A stretch of 64,000 nucleotides of DNA from Prevotella sp. 10(H) (lineage in GTDB: Bacteria > Bacteroidota > Bacteroidia > Bacteroidales > Dysgonomonadaceae): NCBI RefSeq assembly GCF_000711235.1, contig NZ_JOMI01000004.1, forward strand, positions 186,001-250,000, given 5' to 3'. Below are positions 34,794-45,100 of this stretch, in pieces. A program made the position numbers and the translations under genes. The notes below the pieces were generated by a model that saw nothing but the letters and a program-made list of their open reading frames with translations, made no database searches and was not told the DNA's origin. The first letter of the stretch is position 1. Every line of letters starts with the position of its first letter.

Positions 34794-36461
34794 TTATAAA
34801 CATGATTCTGTAAATTTCCCTATCTGTATGTACCGTTCATATAATGACTTATATTTTTCATGATTATTCATGTCCGGCTTATACTCACAGACAAAGCCCT
34901 GCCCCATTTTTGATTGAGCTTCTTCAATAGTCTTATATTTCCCTGCTACTACAGCAGCAAACATAGCTGCTCCTAATGCACAGGTTTGTTGTGAGCGGGC
35001 AACTTTTATAGGCACACCTATCACATCTGAAAGTGTTTGCATCACAAACGGGGATTTTAAGGATATCCCCCCAATGCCTATAACCTCTTTTATTTCAATA
35101 CCCGATTCGATAAATCGTTCGATAATAGCTTTCGAACCGAATGCCGTAGCTTCTACCAATGCCCTGAAAATTAGTGGAGCAGAACTACCGAGTGTCAAAC
35201 CGGTTATCGAACCGGTAAGGAGCTGATTAGCATCCGGCGTACGGCGTCCATGCATCCAGTCGGTAGCCACAATAATACTTTTTTCAATAGGTACCTTTGC
35301 CGCTTCCTCTGATAATAAAGGAATGATTTCATGGCTGATATCTTCTATTAGTGAAGTTTTTGCCTCTTCATTGAGTGCCTTTGACTTCTGTAAGATATTT
35401 TTCAAAGGCCATTCCAATACATTCCTAAACCATGCATATAAATCGCCAAATGCCGACTGTCCAGCTTCTAAGCCGATAAATCCGGGAATTACAGACCCGT
35501 CTACCTGTCCGCAAATACCGGGAATAAGCTTATCTTTCATTTCGTCATACGGCACAACCATTATATCACAGGTCGATGTTCCCATTACCCGTACAAAAGA
35601 ACCGGGTTTTATTCCGACTCCTACAGCACCCATATGGCAATCGATAGCACCTATACCTACTTTAACTTCCGTAGTCAATCCTAGACGACCAGCCCATTCT
35701 GCGGTAAGATTTCCGGCTGAAGTATCTGAGGGATAAGTTTTTTCGTAAAGATGCGAACGGAATCCGGCAAGGTAAGGTGATAACGCGGTCAGAAATTCCT
35801 CCGAAGGAAGTCCGTTCCATTTCTCATGCCACATAGCTTTATGCCCTGCTGCACAACGACTGCGAAGCACTTTTTCCGGCTTGGTATTTCCGGTAAGCAG
35901 AGCCGACATCCAGTCGGTATGCTCGATCCACGAATATGCCTTTTGTCGTACCTTTTCATCAGCCCGAAGAACATGCAGTACTTTCGACCATACCCATTCT
36001 GCTGAATAAATTCCTCCTTCATATGCAGTAAAGTCTATTTCCCATTTTTTCGCCAGTTCATTGATCTCTATTGATTCCTGAATGGCTGTATGATCTTTCC
36101 ACAATATAAACATTGCATTCGGATTATCTTTGTATTCATCGAGTAAAGCGAGAGGCGTCCCTTGTTCATCTACAAGTGAAGGAGTACTGGCTGTCAGATC
36201 GAAAGAAATACCGATTATATCTTTCGAAATATCACCCGCTGCTTTAGATAATGATTCTTTTATCGCAAGTTCCAATGTATCTATATAATCCTGCGGATGC
36301 TGCCTGTATTGATTTTCCTCCGGATTGCAGTATAATCCTTTTTTCCATCGTGGGTAATAATAAACGGCAGAAGATATTTCATCCCCGTTTTCCACATCGA
36401 TTATCACGGCACGGCACGAATCTGTTCCGTAGTCTATGCCAATAACATATTTCTTAGCCAT
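34794..36461 (-). CDS. FGGY-family ribulokinase
   Basis: A 555-residue cytoplasmic sugar kinase of the AraB type. The N-terminal ATPase motif is YVIGIDYGTDSCRAVIIDVE; the mid part has AAGHKAMWHEKWNGLPSEEF; the C-terminal lobe has ATDWMHGRRTPDANQLLTGS and IGIGGISLKSPFVMQTLSDV with CALGAAMFAAV. AraB enzymes phosphorylate L-ribulose and also D-ribulose. No araA or araD is present in the locus, whereas a FucI isomerase that can make D-ribulose from D-arabinose is, so I infer D-ribulose as substrate and D-ribulose 5-phosphate as product, feeding the pentose phosphate pathway. It starts 12 nt after the GH183 gene. Confidence 0.88.
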   Translation of the reverse strand: MAKKYVIGIDYGTDSCRAVIIDVENGDEISSAVYYYPRWKKGLYCNPEENQYRQHPQDYIDTLELAIKESLSKAAGDISKDIIGISFDLTASTPSLVDEQGTPLALLDEYKDNPNAMFILWKDHTAIQESIEINELAKKWEIDFTAYEGGIYSAEWVWSKVLHVLRADEKVRQKAYSWIEHTDWMSALLTGNTKPEKVLRSRCAAGHKAMWHEKWNGLPSEEFLTALSPYLAGFRSHLYEKTYPSDTSAGNLTAEWAGRLGLTTEVKVGIGAIDCHMGAVGVGIKPGSFVRVMGTSTCDIMVVPYDEMKDKLIPGICGQVDGSVIPGFIGLEAGQSAFGDLYAWFRNVLEWPLKNILQKSKALNEEAKTSLIEDISHEIIPLLSEEAAKVPIEKSIIVATDWMHGRRTPDANQLLTGSITGLTLGSSAPLIFRALVEATAFGSKAIIERFIESGIEIKEVIGIGGISLKSPFVMQTLSDVIGVPIKVARSQQTCALGAAMFAAVVAGKYKTIEEAQSKMGQGFVCEYKPDMNNHEKYKSLYERYIQIGKFTESCL

Positions 36462-36473
36462 ATATAGTATATA

Positions 36474-37613
36474 TTAGTTTTCTGTAGTTAATTCTGCTTT
36501 CATCAGGAAAATATTATAAGGCCGCCACATCGACATCAGGAAATACAGTTCGTCACCGTCGAGTGAGGCGGGATGAATAAATGAACCATACAATTGAGAA
36601 TACTGCCTGCCTGTAGCCAATGTCAGCGGCTCACTCCATTCCCCTGTCAGTTCGGTCGCACAGCGCAGGGATATTTCATATCTCTTTCCACAAAAATATG
36701 CCATAATCCAGCACTTGTATTTTGTATTGTAAGCAATGGATAATTCACCTACTGTATCTTCGAATAAGTTGGTTGCCTCAGACTCATCTCCTCTTATCCA
36801 TTTATTTTTATCTTTGTTCCAATACTCGTATAAGTATTGTTTTTCAATATCTTTTTCTTTAAACCGAACCAAACGCGGATTGCTTTTCCTACCGGTTTCA
36901 GTGCCGACCATATATACATATCCGTCTTTTTTAAAGTATCCGGCCTGTCCGAAATTGCTGTCTGATGTGAAATACACATCCGGACATTCAGACCATGTTT
37001 GCCCGTTATCTGTTGATTTGTATAACCCTGAATAATTAGTAACCCAGCCTGTCCAGTTTTTCATATTGAAATAATGGACATAATCTATGTTGTTTGCTCG
37101 GATAGCTGCCGTCGGAATCGAAGTCCAGTCGCCATTACCCGATTTGTCCTTTCCTCCGGGAATCAATTCTTGTGCATATCCTTTTTCATCGACTGACATT
37201 GCATCAATGGTTATTCCATCACGAAGATCATTATCTTTTGAAAAAGCCAATACGTTACATCTCCAATTGTCGCCGAAAGTTGCCGGGTCATCCTGATCGG
37301 GAATAAATCCTTTGCCATAGGTATCTCCCATAAATATGCCGTATTTTCCTTTTTCCATTTCCCAGACAATACCTAAATCTGTTCCGCCTACATCATACAT
37401 GTCCGTCGTATTATTCGGAGAAGGTAGGTTGTCCCCCTGTACAGGTGTTCCGGTTACACGTGCTACCTGTTCTACTTTCTTTATTTTTAAGTTTAGTTTT
37501 TTCCTATTTTGTGATAATCCGGATTTTAAGATGTTAGTATTCGCTGACATTGCCAGAAAATGAAACAATCCTATTATTAATAGTGAATATCCGGTTTTAT
37601 TTTTTAATTCCAT
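36474..37613 (-). CDS. DUF4185 / GH183 protein, probable endo-D-arabinofuranase
   Basis: A 379-residue exported protein with a signal or anchor (GYSLLIIGLFHFLAMSANTN). The propeller domain begins KVEQVARVTGTPVQGDNLPS and contains GGTDLGIVWEM and GIFMGDTYGKGF, the two Asp-bearing motifs at the start of DUF4185 domains. Further family marks are YVHYFNMKNWTGWVTNYSGL, YKSTDNGQTW and SIAYNTKYKCWIMAYF. DUF4185 members from Dysgonomonas gadei and mycobacteria were shown to cut the D-arabinan of mycobacterial arabinogalactan internally, defining family GH183. Its place between a GH172 gene and a ribulokinase gene fits this. The assignment to the family is firm; endo activity is inferred from characterised members. 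Confidence 0.85.
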   Translation of the reverse strand: MELKNKTGYSLLIIGLFHFLAMSANTNILKSGLSQNRKKLNLKIKKVEQVARVTGTPVQGDNLPSPNNTTDMYDVGGTDLGIVWEMEKGKYGIFMGDTYGKGFIPDQDDPATFGDNWRCNVLAFSKDNDLRDGITIDAMSVDEKGYAQELIPGGKDKSGNGDWTSIPTAAIRANNIDYVHYFNMKNWTGWVTNYSGLYKSTDNGQTWSECPDVYFTSDSNFGQAGYFKKDGYVYMVGTETGRKSNPRLVRFKEKDIEKQYLYEYWNKDKNKWIRGDESEATNLFEDTVGELSIAYNTKYKCWIMAYFCGKRYEISLRCATELTGEWSEPLTLATGRQYSQLYGSFIHPASLDGDELYFLMSMWRPYNIFLMKAELTTEN

Positions 37614-37637
37614 TACTCTTATTATTCTTAATAGAAT

Positions 37638-37666
37638 AAACTACCCCTGTCAATAAGGGGTAGTTT
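37638..37666 (-). terminator. Intercistronic hairpin between GH172 and GH183 genes
   Basis: AAACTACCCC pairs perfectly with GGGGTAGTTT around 9 nt; on the minus strand it is followed by ATTCTATT. It lies within the operon, so it probably gives partial termination or mRNA processing. Confidence 0.6.
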
Positions 37667-37688
37667 GCCCCTCTTTAATTAAAAACAC

Positions 37689-38891
37689 TTACTTTGGCAT
37701 TTCATTCCCCCAAAGTTTCGGGTCTTCGCCTCTGTTCTTTCTCCATTCATGGCGCCAGCGATGCATATCAGGCACATTAATAAACGGCTTCAGTTTGCGA
37801 ACTTCCTTCGATGGGGCAGGCGGCAATTGGCTAGCCTCCGTCTGATACCAATATGCTACTGTAGCCAGATCGAGCGTCAGATTATTTGCATGTCCGTGTT
37901 CTATACTTGCTTTCAGACTTTTTTCAAAAAACACAGGGTCTTCGATAAAGAAACGGTATATATGTGTACGTCCCAACCAGCCCACATCGTTATTCACCCG
38001 TGGATATCCATAATAAGGATGCGAATACGGTTCTTTAGGACACCATGAAGTATTAAATAAGTCTTCCGTACCTGTTCCTAATATGGAAGCATTCGTTTCT
38101 CCATCGATAAACCAGAAATCGTCTCCCTCACCGTACCATATCGGTGACGGACAGTGTACATAATAATTCAAACCAACAAAGTGACCTTTGCCTTTAATAT
38201 CAGCAAATACATAATTACGCTCTCCGGTCGTATTCTTATCCTGTGGACCTACTACTCCCCATTCCGTTTCCCCTTCTGAGGCAGCTTCAGTTAGTTCATG
38301 GTTGTACCACGCATGGAAGCGGCCTAGATTCTCCGGCAGTTTCTTTGTTTCATAATAGTCTACATAGAAATAGAACTTATCGAGGTTTACATCTGCCTGA
38401 TTCTCTATTTCGATCTTCGCTCCTTTTGCAAAAGGCATAGAAAAATACGACACCAATGCTGTACCATTTGCCGGACCTGCAGTGATAGGCAAAGCTGAAA
38501 AATTATACTGCTCGTTCCATCCCTGTCCGAAGAACGGGCCGATAGGAGACTCCACAGAAGGGTAATCATTTCCATCCCAATATATGCGCAGGATAATATC
38601 ACTGCGGTTGATGATATGAGGCTCCGGCCCCATTGTCATCCACATATGATTGATAATGCCCGAACCCGGTATTTCGGCAATTATCCGTTTCTCTCCCGGT
38701 TTGATATTAGATAAATGGTCGACAACTCCTCCGGTAGGATCATTACTGCTGATACGCCTGCTGCGCATACCATTCTTAATCTGGGAAAGTTCATACATTG
38801 TACCCGGCACAGGATTCTGCGCTTCCATATCCGGCATACAAAAGAATGCTGCCAGAAAACAAACAAAAGCTAATTTCAATTCTCTTTTCAT
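37689..38891 (-). CDS. GH172 (DUF2961) enzyme, short form, probable D-arabinofuranosidase
   Basis: A 400-residue exported protein (signal LAFVCFLAAFFCMPDMEA). The DUF2961 double jelly-roll is clear: SGIINHMWMTMGPEP, LRIYWDGNDYPSVESPIGPF, FSMPFAKGAKIEIENQ, and the active-site strands WYGEGDDFWFIDGE and LGTGTEDLFNTSW. Glu255 and Glu276 are 21 residues apart, as are the two catalytic Glu in the characterised Bifidobacterium GH172 enzyme. GH172 enzymes act on alpha-D-arabinofuranosides and alpha-D-fructofuranosides. With GH183 directly downstream I infer exo-alpha-D-arabinofuranosidase. The short form lacks the inserted domain seen in the 647- and 691-residue paralogues. It lies after a 233-nt gap from the SusE-like gene. 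Confidence 0.9.
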   Translation of the reverse strand: MKRELKLAFVCFLAAFFCMPDMEAQNPVPGTMYELSQIKNGMRSRRISSNDPTGGVVDHLSNIKPGEKRIIAEIPGSGIINHMWMTMGPEPHIINRSDIILRIYWDGNDYPSVESPIGPFFGQGWNEQYNFSALPITAGPANGTALVSYFSMPFAKGAKIEIENQADVNLDKFYFYVDYYETKKLPENLGRFHAWYNHELTEAASEGETEWGVVGPQDKNTTGERNYVFADIKGKGHFVGLNYYVHCPSPIWYGEGDDFWFIDGETNASILGTGTEDLFNTSWCPKEPYSHPYYGYPRVNNDVGWLGRTHIYRFFIEDPVFFEKSLKASIEHGHANNLTLDLATVAYWYQTEASQLPPAPSKEVRKLKPFINVPDMHRWRHEWRKNRGEDPKLWGNEMPK

Positions 38892-38949
38892 AGTAAATTC
38901 TGTTTATATAAATCAATTCATACACATTTATTTTTATCATAGTTATACA

Positions 38950-38980
38950 TCAGCCCCTTTCCCCAAAAGATCGGGGCTGA
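38950..38980 (-). promoter_or_regulatory. Intercistronic hairpin downstream of the SusE-like gene
   Basis: TCAGCCCC (38950-38957) pairs perfectly with GGGGCTGA (38973-38980) around 15 nt. No T run follows on the minus strand. It may lower expression of the enzyme genes relative to susCDE. Confidence 0.55.
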
Positions 38981-39124
38981 ATGTAAACTCACCATTACTC
39001 AAAAAATCTCTATAAAATAATAATTCAAAGCTTCTGTGATCGAATAGAATGCAGTCCCACTGCCAGACAAATGTTCTGAGATCCGTTTCCTATTAATGAC
39101 TCTATTTACATAGAATAGCTAAAC

Positions 39125-40048
39125 TTAATTAGTATTATAGGATATTGGAAACTTAATTTCATAATCTTCAGCTACAATCATCATGGCATTTATACTGTAA
39201 AATTTGGCCCAGTGTGTTGCATTCGGACCAGACTGGATTTTAATATTTATTTTTCCTTCATCATCAGGAACAATCTGTTCTACTATAGCAACCCTGTCTC
39301 TGTTATGAGCTGTATTAAGAAGAGCTGTGCTTTCATTTTTACCTTTGACAATATATTCGTTTTCCGTATTAGAATCATTAATTGAACTGTAGAAAACAAG
39401 TGTATATTTATACTCCTTATTCAAATTTGAAAGGACAAATCCTGCCGATTCAACATGAATACCGTCATTAAAGAACATATCTCTTCCTACATCTGCCGGA
39501 AATCCTAAATCGTTAGTAAAATCCCGGGTCATTTCATTAAATGTCCCTACCATTTCAATTGTATACCCTGTGTTCTTCTTATATTCATCTGTCAGATTCT
39601 CGAGTTTCTGATCCGTCGGCCATTCAAAATTATTGAAAGGTGTCGGCGATTTTACAGGTCCAAAATCAATAAATATGGCATCGAAAATAGGTGCCTTTAC
39701 CACCACCAATGTAGTGAAATACTTGATTTTACCATCTTCCGATTCTATCTTGAGAACTGTTTGTCCCGGGATAAGTCCTTCGATTGTGGCAGAATTATCT
39801 GAATTCGTAACTACAGAAGCCAATTTAGAATCTGAAACACTCCACGTAAATTTCTCAGCAGCCGTTTCTTCACTATCAAAATGTGCATTTACAGTTATTT
39901 TATTTGTCTCCTGAGTTCTGACTGTTATACTTTGCTGAAGAATGCGGGCATACTTTGTAGGAAATTCGGGCAAATCGCTGTCGTTCTTACACGAACTGAC
40001 AACCAGAGCAAATAAAAGTACATATATAATAAATTTAATCGATTTCAT
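39125..40048 (-). CDS. SusE-like surface lipoprotein with Ig-like domain
   Basis: A 307-residue lipoprotein (LLFALVVSSC, Cys20). Residues about 35-115 are a bacterial Ig-like (Big_2) domain (ITVRTQETNKITVNAHFDSE, FTWSVSDSKLASV, IEGLIPGQTVLKIES). Residues about 120-300 form a second beta-rich domain (FDAIFIDFGPVKSPTPFNNF, YKYTLVFYSSINDS, INAMMIVAEDYEI) resembling a malectin/discoidin-type binding module. It is directly downstream of susD, the usual place for surface glycan-binding proteins of the SusE/F group. A binding role for D-arabinan at the cell surface is inferred from position. An 11-bp hairpin separates it from susD. Confidence 0.75.
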   Translation of the reverse strand: MKSIKFIIYVLLFALVVSSCKNDSDLPEFPTKYARILQQSITVRTQETNKITVNAHFDSEETAAEKFTWSVSDSKLASVVTNSDNSATIEGLIPGQTVLKIESEDGKIKYFTTLVVVKAPIFDAIFIDFGPVKSPTPFNNFEWPTDQKLENLTDEYKKNTGYTIEMVGTFNEMTRDFTNDLGFPADVGRDMFFNDGIHVESAGFVLSNLNKEYKYTLVFYSSINDSNTENEYIVKGKNESTALLNTAHNRDRVAIVEQIVPDDEGKINIKIQSGPNATHWAKFYSINAMMIVAEDYEIKFPISYNTN

Positions 40049-40083
40049 AAGATATTATTTATATTTATTATTACTTTTTATAA

Positions 40084-40118
40084 AAGAGCTGATTCTGAAA
40101 AGGCTAAAATCAGCTCTT
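40084..40118 (-). terminator. Intercistronic hairpin between susD and the SusE-like gene
   Basis: AAGAGCTGATT pairs perfectly with AATCAGCTCTT (11 bp) around 13 nt; on the minus strand it is followed by TTATAAAAAG. Probably an attenuator or processing site between susD and the gene downstream. Confidence 0.65.
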
Positions 40119-40131
40119 CTAATTTTTAGTA

Positions 40132-42069
40132 TTAGTAACCCGGAGCCTGGCTTAATTTCGGATTTATGTCAATCTGCTTTTGAGGAACAGGCCAAACATA
40201 CATCCTCTTATTAAATATGCGGTTTCTATAGAAAGTACGCTTGTAAAATGCATTCGGATTGTTTACATCATCGCTCTTTTCAGAACCGGAAAAATTCATA
40301 CCATAATAAGGACGTGTAAATTCTGTTTCTGCAATTTTCCAGCGACGGACGTCATGGAAGCGTATACCTTCACAATTGAACTCAATTCTTCTTTCTAGTT
40401 GAATCAATTTGCGAATTGCATCTTTATCTTTTGTATTAACTTTTATACCGTTTATGCCGGTTTCATTGTATTCTGGTATTCCGGCTCTTTTTCTCACTTC
40501 ATTTATATACTTCAGAATGTCGGCATTCCCGGGATCATACTCATTTAGTGCTTCGGCATAGCCCAAATATGCTTCAGCCAAACGATAAATAATACCAGGC
40601 TGGTATGTCCAACCTCCTGTAACCAAAGGATTCGTTTCCAGACTTATTCTTTTTCTTACATTATAGCCATTTTGAGGAGCATCGAATGTAGGACCGGTAT
40701 CTCTTCCTCCATTCTGTAGAAATTCCACCCTTCTGTTAGCAACTCCCAGCCATGCTTCATTATAAATCACTGAAACATAAAAACGAGGCTCACGATTACA
40801 GTACATATTAAATGTGCCCGGAAGTGTTATCTGCCCTTGTACATTGTTTTCTCCCAAACCACCTTTCCATTTAGTATTCCTTATTTCTCCGTTCTGCGAG
40901 AATCCTCTTTCTGAATATCCTGATTCAGGATTAATAATCGGCATATTGTTAGTATCATAACCCAATATCGGGCTCAATCCGTTTTTCATAAAGAACGCAT
41001 CCACCAGTTCCTGAGTTACACCCATCCCGGCGTTTCCTCTTATTCCTTTTGGCAAATGATGTTCCTGCCAAGTTCGTAAACCTTCATAATTATCGTTATC
41101 CCTATTCCATGTCCTCCCAAATATGATTTCCTTATTACCTTCCGAAAATCTTTTCAGCGACATGTTATAATATGACATAAATGGATCGCCCCCTTCATCA
41201 TATAATTTATAACCATTCGTATGTGCAAAATCAATCAATTCTTTGTGAGCATCTGCAGCACGTTTCCATTTGGCCGGATCTACGGTTGGCTTGAAGAGGT
41301 TTACTCCTTCACTATTTTTCCAGTCTTTAAAATCGGGATTTCCGTTAAATAAAGGGCTTGCAGCAAAAAGAAGAGTACGCGCCCTTACAGCATGACACAT
41401 TGTAGAAGTAGCTCTTCCCCAATCTGTGTCCGGATAAACTGCAGGTAGATGCTTCGCTACTTCTTTCAGTTCATTGTCTATCCAATCAACAATATCATCA
41501 TATGGAGATTGACTGGTCATCAATTCGGAAGCAGGAGCATCAACAGACTCGATAACTCCGGGCTTGAATGGAATAGGGCCATATAATTCAATCATAAGAG
41601 AATAAAAATAGGCAATAAGAAAACGGGCCTCATACTTCATTCTGGTAACATATGCTTCACCCATATTTTGCGCCTCATTCGGACGAGCATTTTCAATAAA
41701 AATAAGGGCACTACGTATCTTCTGAGGCAATGTAACCCAATAATTAGGTCCCCATTCAGACTGAGAGTTCCAATCTCCTACAGTATATGCATAAGAATTT
41801 CGCCAACCGAAAGGCTGCCATTCGGAAGGAATAGTTATATCATCTGCCATAATATTCCATCCTTGGTCTTTAAAATAACCCCACATTGGGTTAGGAACCC
41901 CCGAATACACGCCGGCAAGCCAGTCTTCTGTCCTGATCTTATCTGTAAATACCATTTCTAATGTAAGATAGTCGTCAGGTTTCTTATCGAGATAATCAGA
42001 ACATCCTGTTGTGTTTATAATTAGGATAAAGCACACAGTAGTCAGTATTAAGTATTTTATATTTTTCAT
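40132..42069 (-). CDS. SusD/RagB-family outer-membrane glycan-binding lipoprotein
   Basis: A 645-residue lipoprotein (LIINTTGC, Cys23; SDYLDKKPDDYLT follows, the usual SusD start). The SusD_RagB pattern continues with EARFLIAYFYSLMIELYGPI, the TPR scaffold, and the C-terminal IYRLAEAYLGYAEALNEYDP, NEVRKRAGIPEY and LIQLERRIEFNCEGIRFHDV, then RRWKIAE. It forms the lid over the SusC channel and captures oligosaccharides at the surface. It lies 36 nt after susC. The substrate is inferred as D-arabinan fragments from the enzymes in the same locus. Confidence 0.95.
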   Translation of the reverse strand: MKNIKYLILTTVCFILIINTTGCSDYLDKKPDDYLTLEMVFTDKIRTEDWLAGVYSGVPNPMWGYFKDQGWNIMADDITIPSEWQPFGWRNSYAYTVGDWNSQSEWGPNYWVTLPQKIRSALIFIENARPNEAQNMGEAYVTRMKYEARFLIAYFYSLMIELYGPIPFKPGVIESVDAPASELMTSQSPYDDIVDWIDNELKEVAKHLPAVYPDTDWGRATSTMCHAVRARTLLFAASPLFNGNPDFKDWKNSEGVNLFKPTVDPAKWKRAADAHKELIDFAHTNGYKLYDEGGDPFMSYYNMSLKRFSEGNKEIIFGRTWNRDNDNYEGLRTWQEHHLPKGIRGNAGMGVTQELVDAFFMKNGLSPILGYDTNNMPIINPESGYSERGFSQNGEIRNTKWKGGLGENNVQGQITLPGTFNMYCNREPRFYVSVIYNEAWLGVANRRVEFLQNGGRDTGPTFDAPQNGYNVRKRISLETNPLVTGGWTYQPGIIYRLAEAYLGYAEALNEYDPGNADILKYINEVRKRAGIPEYNETGINGIKVNTKDKDAIRKLIQLERRIEFNCEGIRFHDVRRWKIAETEFTRPYYGMNFSGSEKSDDVNNPNAFYKRTFYRNRIFNKRMYVWPVPQKQIDINPKLSQAPGY

Positions 42070-42105
42070 ATTTTCTGTTTTTTATTTTAAGGCTTCTATT
42101 ATTTC

Positions 42106-45100
42106 CTATCGGAAATTAATACTTAATCCGAATGATACCGACTGAGTCATCGGATATTTAAGTCCGTCAGTTGTATCCAGCTCGGGATCCCATAGTTTAA
42201 ATTTGGAGAAAGTCAACAGATTAGACCCTCTGGCAAAAACACGAAGGTTTTCTACACCAAATGTATTTAACCACTTCTGAGGGAAAGAATAGCCTGCCTC
42301 TAATGTTCTTAAACGTAAGAAACTCATATCCTTAAGCCACCACGTAGATGCTTGTTCATTATTTATATTAGGGCCGTAAGTAAGTCTTGGCCAGAACGTA
42401 TCATCTCTTGGATTATCTTTAGTCCAACGGTCATTATAGTTGCTAAAGATATTTCCGGTAGCGCCCTGCGCTGTTCCCGGCAACCAATTCTCTCCTCCTA
42501 ACAATTGATAGGTATTGCCAACTCCCTGAAAGAAAAATCCAAAATCGATAGCTTTATATCTGATATTAGCACCAAACCCATAGACAATCTCAGGATTAAA
42601 TGTACCACCTATAGCAGTCCGGTCTTTCGGATCAATTACATTATCCCCGTTCATATCTTTATATTTAATATCTCCGGGACGTAGGGTAGTCCCGATATAA
42701 ACAGGTATTCCGGGTTTGACATTTCCTGAAGAATCAAAATCATCCTCTGTAAAAAGGCCATCGGCAATAAATCCGAATAACTGGTTTACCGGATGGCCGG
42801 TTTCAGCCCTGCTTGTTCCTATTACAGCTTCAGGTTCATCTTTCTCGATAATTTTATTACGAGCAAAGGTGTAGTTAGCCATTGCTGTGATATACCAGTC
42901 ATCTGATAATTTCTTATTAATATTAAGTGACATCTCAATACCTTTATTTTCTACTTTACCAAAATTTGCGTAAGGAGTTTGGATAAAGCCCGCAGAACCC
43001 GGCACCGTTGTTCGCTGCATAAATATATCTTTACGTTTATCCATGAAAATATCGACCGTATAGTTTATTGCATTACCCAAAAGCCCAATTTCAAGTCCTA
43101 AGTTAGTTTTAGTAGATGTTTCCCATGTTAAAGAAGCATTTTCAACATTCCCTTCAGCCTTACCAACACGGAAGAAATTACTTTCCGTACCCAAGGTATA
43201 CCATCCATAATCATTAATTGTGGATAGATATGCAAATCTGTTATCCCAAATGTTTCTGCCAAGTATACTGTTCCCAACCTGTCCCCACGAACCTCTTAAT
43301 TTTAGGTTTGAAATAGTTTTTGATATGCCTTGCATAAAACTTTCCTGCGATATAATCCAACCTAATGAAACGGAAGGGAAAAATCCATAACGTTTGCCTT
43401 TAGCAAAGTTTTCCGATCCGTTATATCCGAAGTTAAATTCCGCTATGTAACGGGTATCATAAGTATATGAAAATCTTCCGGCAATACCTTGTGTACGATA
43501 AGGTAGTCTGTCCCAAGCTTCCTGACCCCTCTCAAGCTCCCTTTGGTTGTACATCAGCATAGAATTTACCGCATGCTTTCCATCAAATACTCTGTCGTAA
43601 TTAACAGCACCTTCCATATAAATGCTTTGTTCTCCCCATTCCGAGCCTTTATCGTAACCTAAAAATTGCTGTCCGTTCACATCTATTTCTAAATTTAAAC
43701 TTCCGTCCGGATTTCTGTAACGAGCTTCTTTGTAATAATCCGGATTTTTGCCTCTAACTTTATATGCTCCGGAATATCTGTCAAAAGAGAAACTTAACTT
43801 AGCGCTCAATCCCGGTGTTATTGCTTTTAAATCCTGTTCAATAGATGCTAACGATTCTATTTTGTGACGATTCAGGGTTTCATATCCCCGTTGTGTAGCC
43901 CAAGCCCATGGGTTTTCTCTGAATTCGACCCGAGGTATCTCTCCTGAAGAATAAATCGGAGGGTGTCTATATGGTGGTACCCTTGAAGCCTGATAAAAAA
44001 TACCGAAATTAGTTTCATCCCATCCCGGAGGTGAATTACGTGTTATCAAATGGCCCCCGATATTAAATCGAAAAAGAGTCGTCTTCGTTAAATTAATATC
44101 CACATTAGAGCGAACATTATAGCGTCTTACCTTCAAAGATGAGTCCCATTCCTGATTTCTATCTCTTTCAATAATCCCGCTTTCATTATATACACCCAGC
44201 GTTAATGCATAGCGTAATATATCACTACCTCCGTTAATATCGATATTGGCAGTTGTACTACTTGCATGGTCCTTTGCTACTACATCCCACCAATTGATAT
44301 CAGGATATAAGTCCGGGTCAGTGTTATTTCTATAATTTTCAAGAACGGCCTCGCTATTAGGTACAGGTTTCAGCGGATTAGCATCCAAGAAAAGTTCATT
44401 CATAAGTTCCAGATATGGAACTGAACCTATATATTTAGGTATCTTAGTAGGCCGGGTAAATGCCTGCTCAAAACGGGCAGTGACTTTCGGAGCTCCGATT
44501 TTCCCTCGTTTTGTAGTAATCATTACCACTCCATTTGCTCCTCGAACACCATATACGGCACTGGCTGCAGCATCTTTCAAAACTGAAAAAGACTCTATTT
44601 CATTTGGATCCATATCGTGCATAGAACGCTCTATACCGTCTATCAATACTAAAGGTTTGGAATTGCCAAACGTACTCATACCTCTGATCCAAAAATCAGA
44701 ATCATTGAACCATGGATTTCCTGTTCGTTGTACTGCAATGACACCCGCCAGTTTACCTGCGAGGTTATTACTTATTGAACGAGCCGGAGCCGATAATAAA
44801 CTCTGAGGTTCTATAGTACTGATAGCACCTACTACAGAGGCTTTCTTCTGAGAACCGAATCCGACTACCACTACTTCATCAAGGAAAGCGACATCTTCAT
44901 CTAAAGCAACGTCTACAATAGCATTTTTTCCGGTTTCGACAACTTTCTCTTTAAAGCCGATACATGTAAATTTTAATACCGGACTTCCAGACTTTACCAT
45001 AATGGTATAAGTCCCATTTTCATCAGTTATCACACCATTCGTAGTTCCTACTTCAACAACCACTACTCCCGCGAGTAATTCTCCTTTCTGATCACTTACA

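Noticed and set aside
34794-36461. Ordinary L-arabinose pathway kinase (AraB) role
   Set aside because: No L-arabinose isomerase or ribulose-phosphate epimerase accompanies it, and the neighbouring isomerase gives D-ribulose from D-arabinose.
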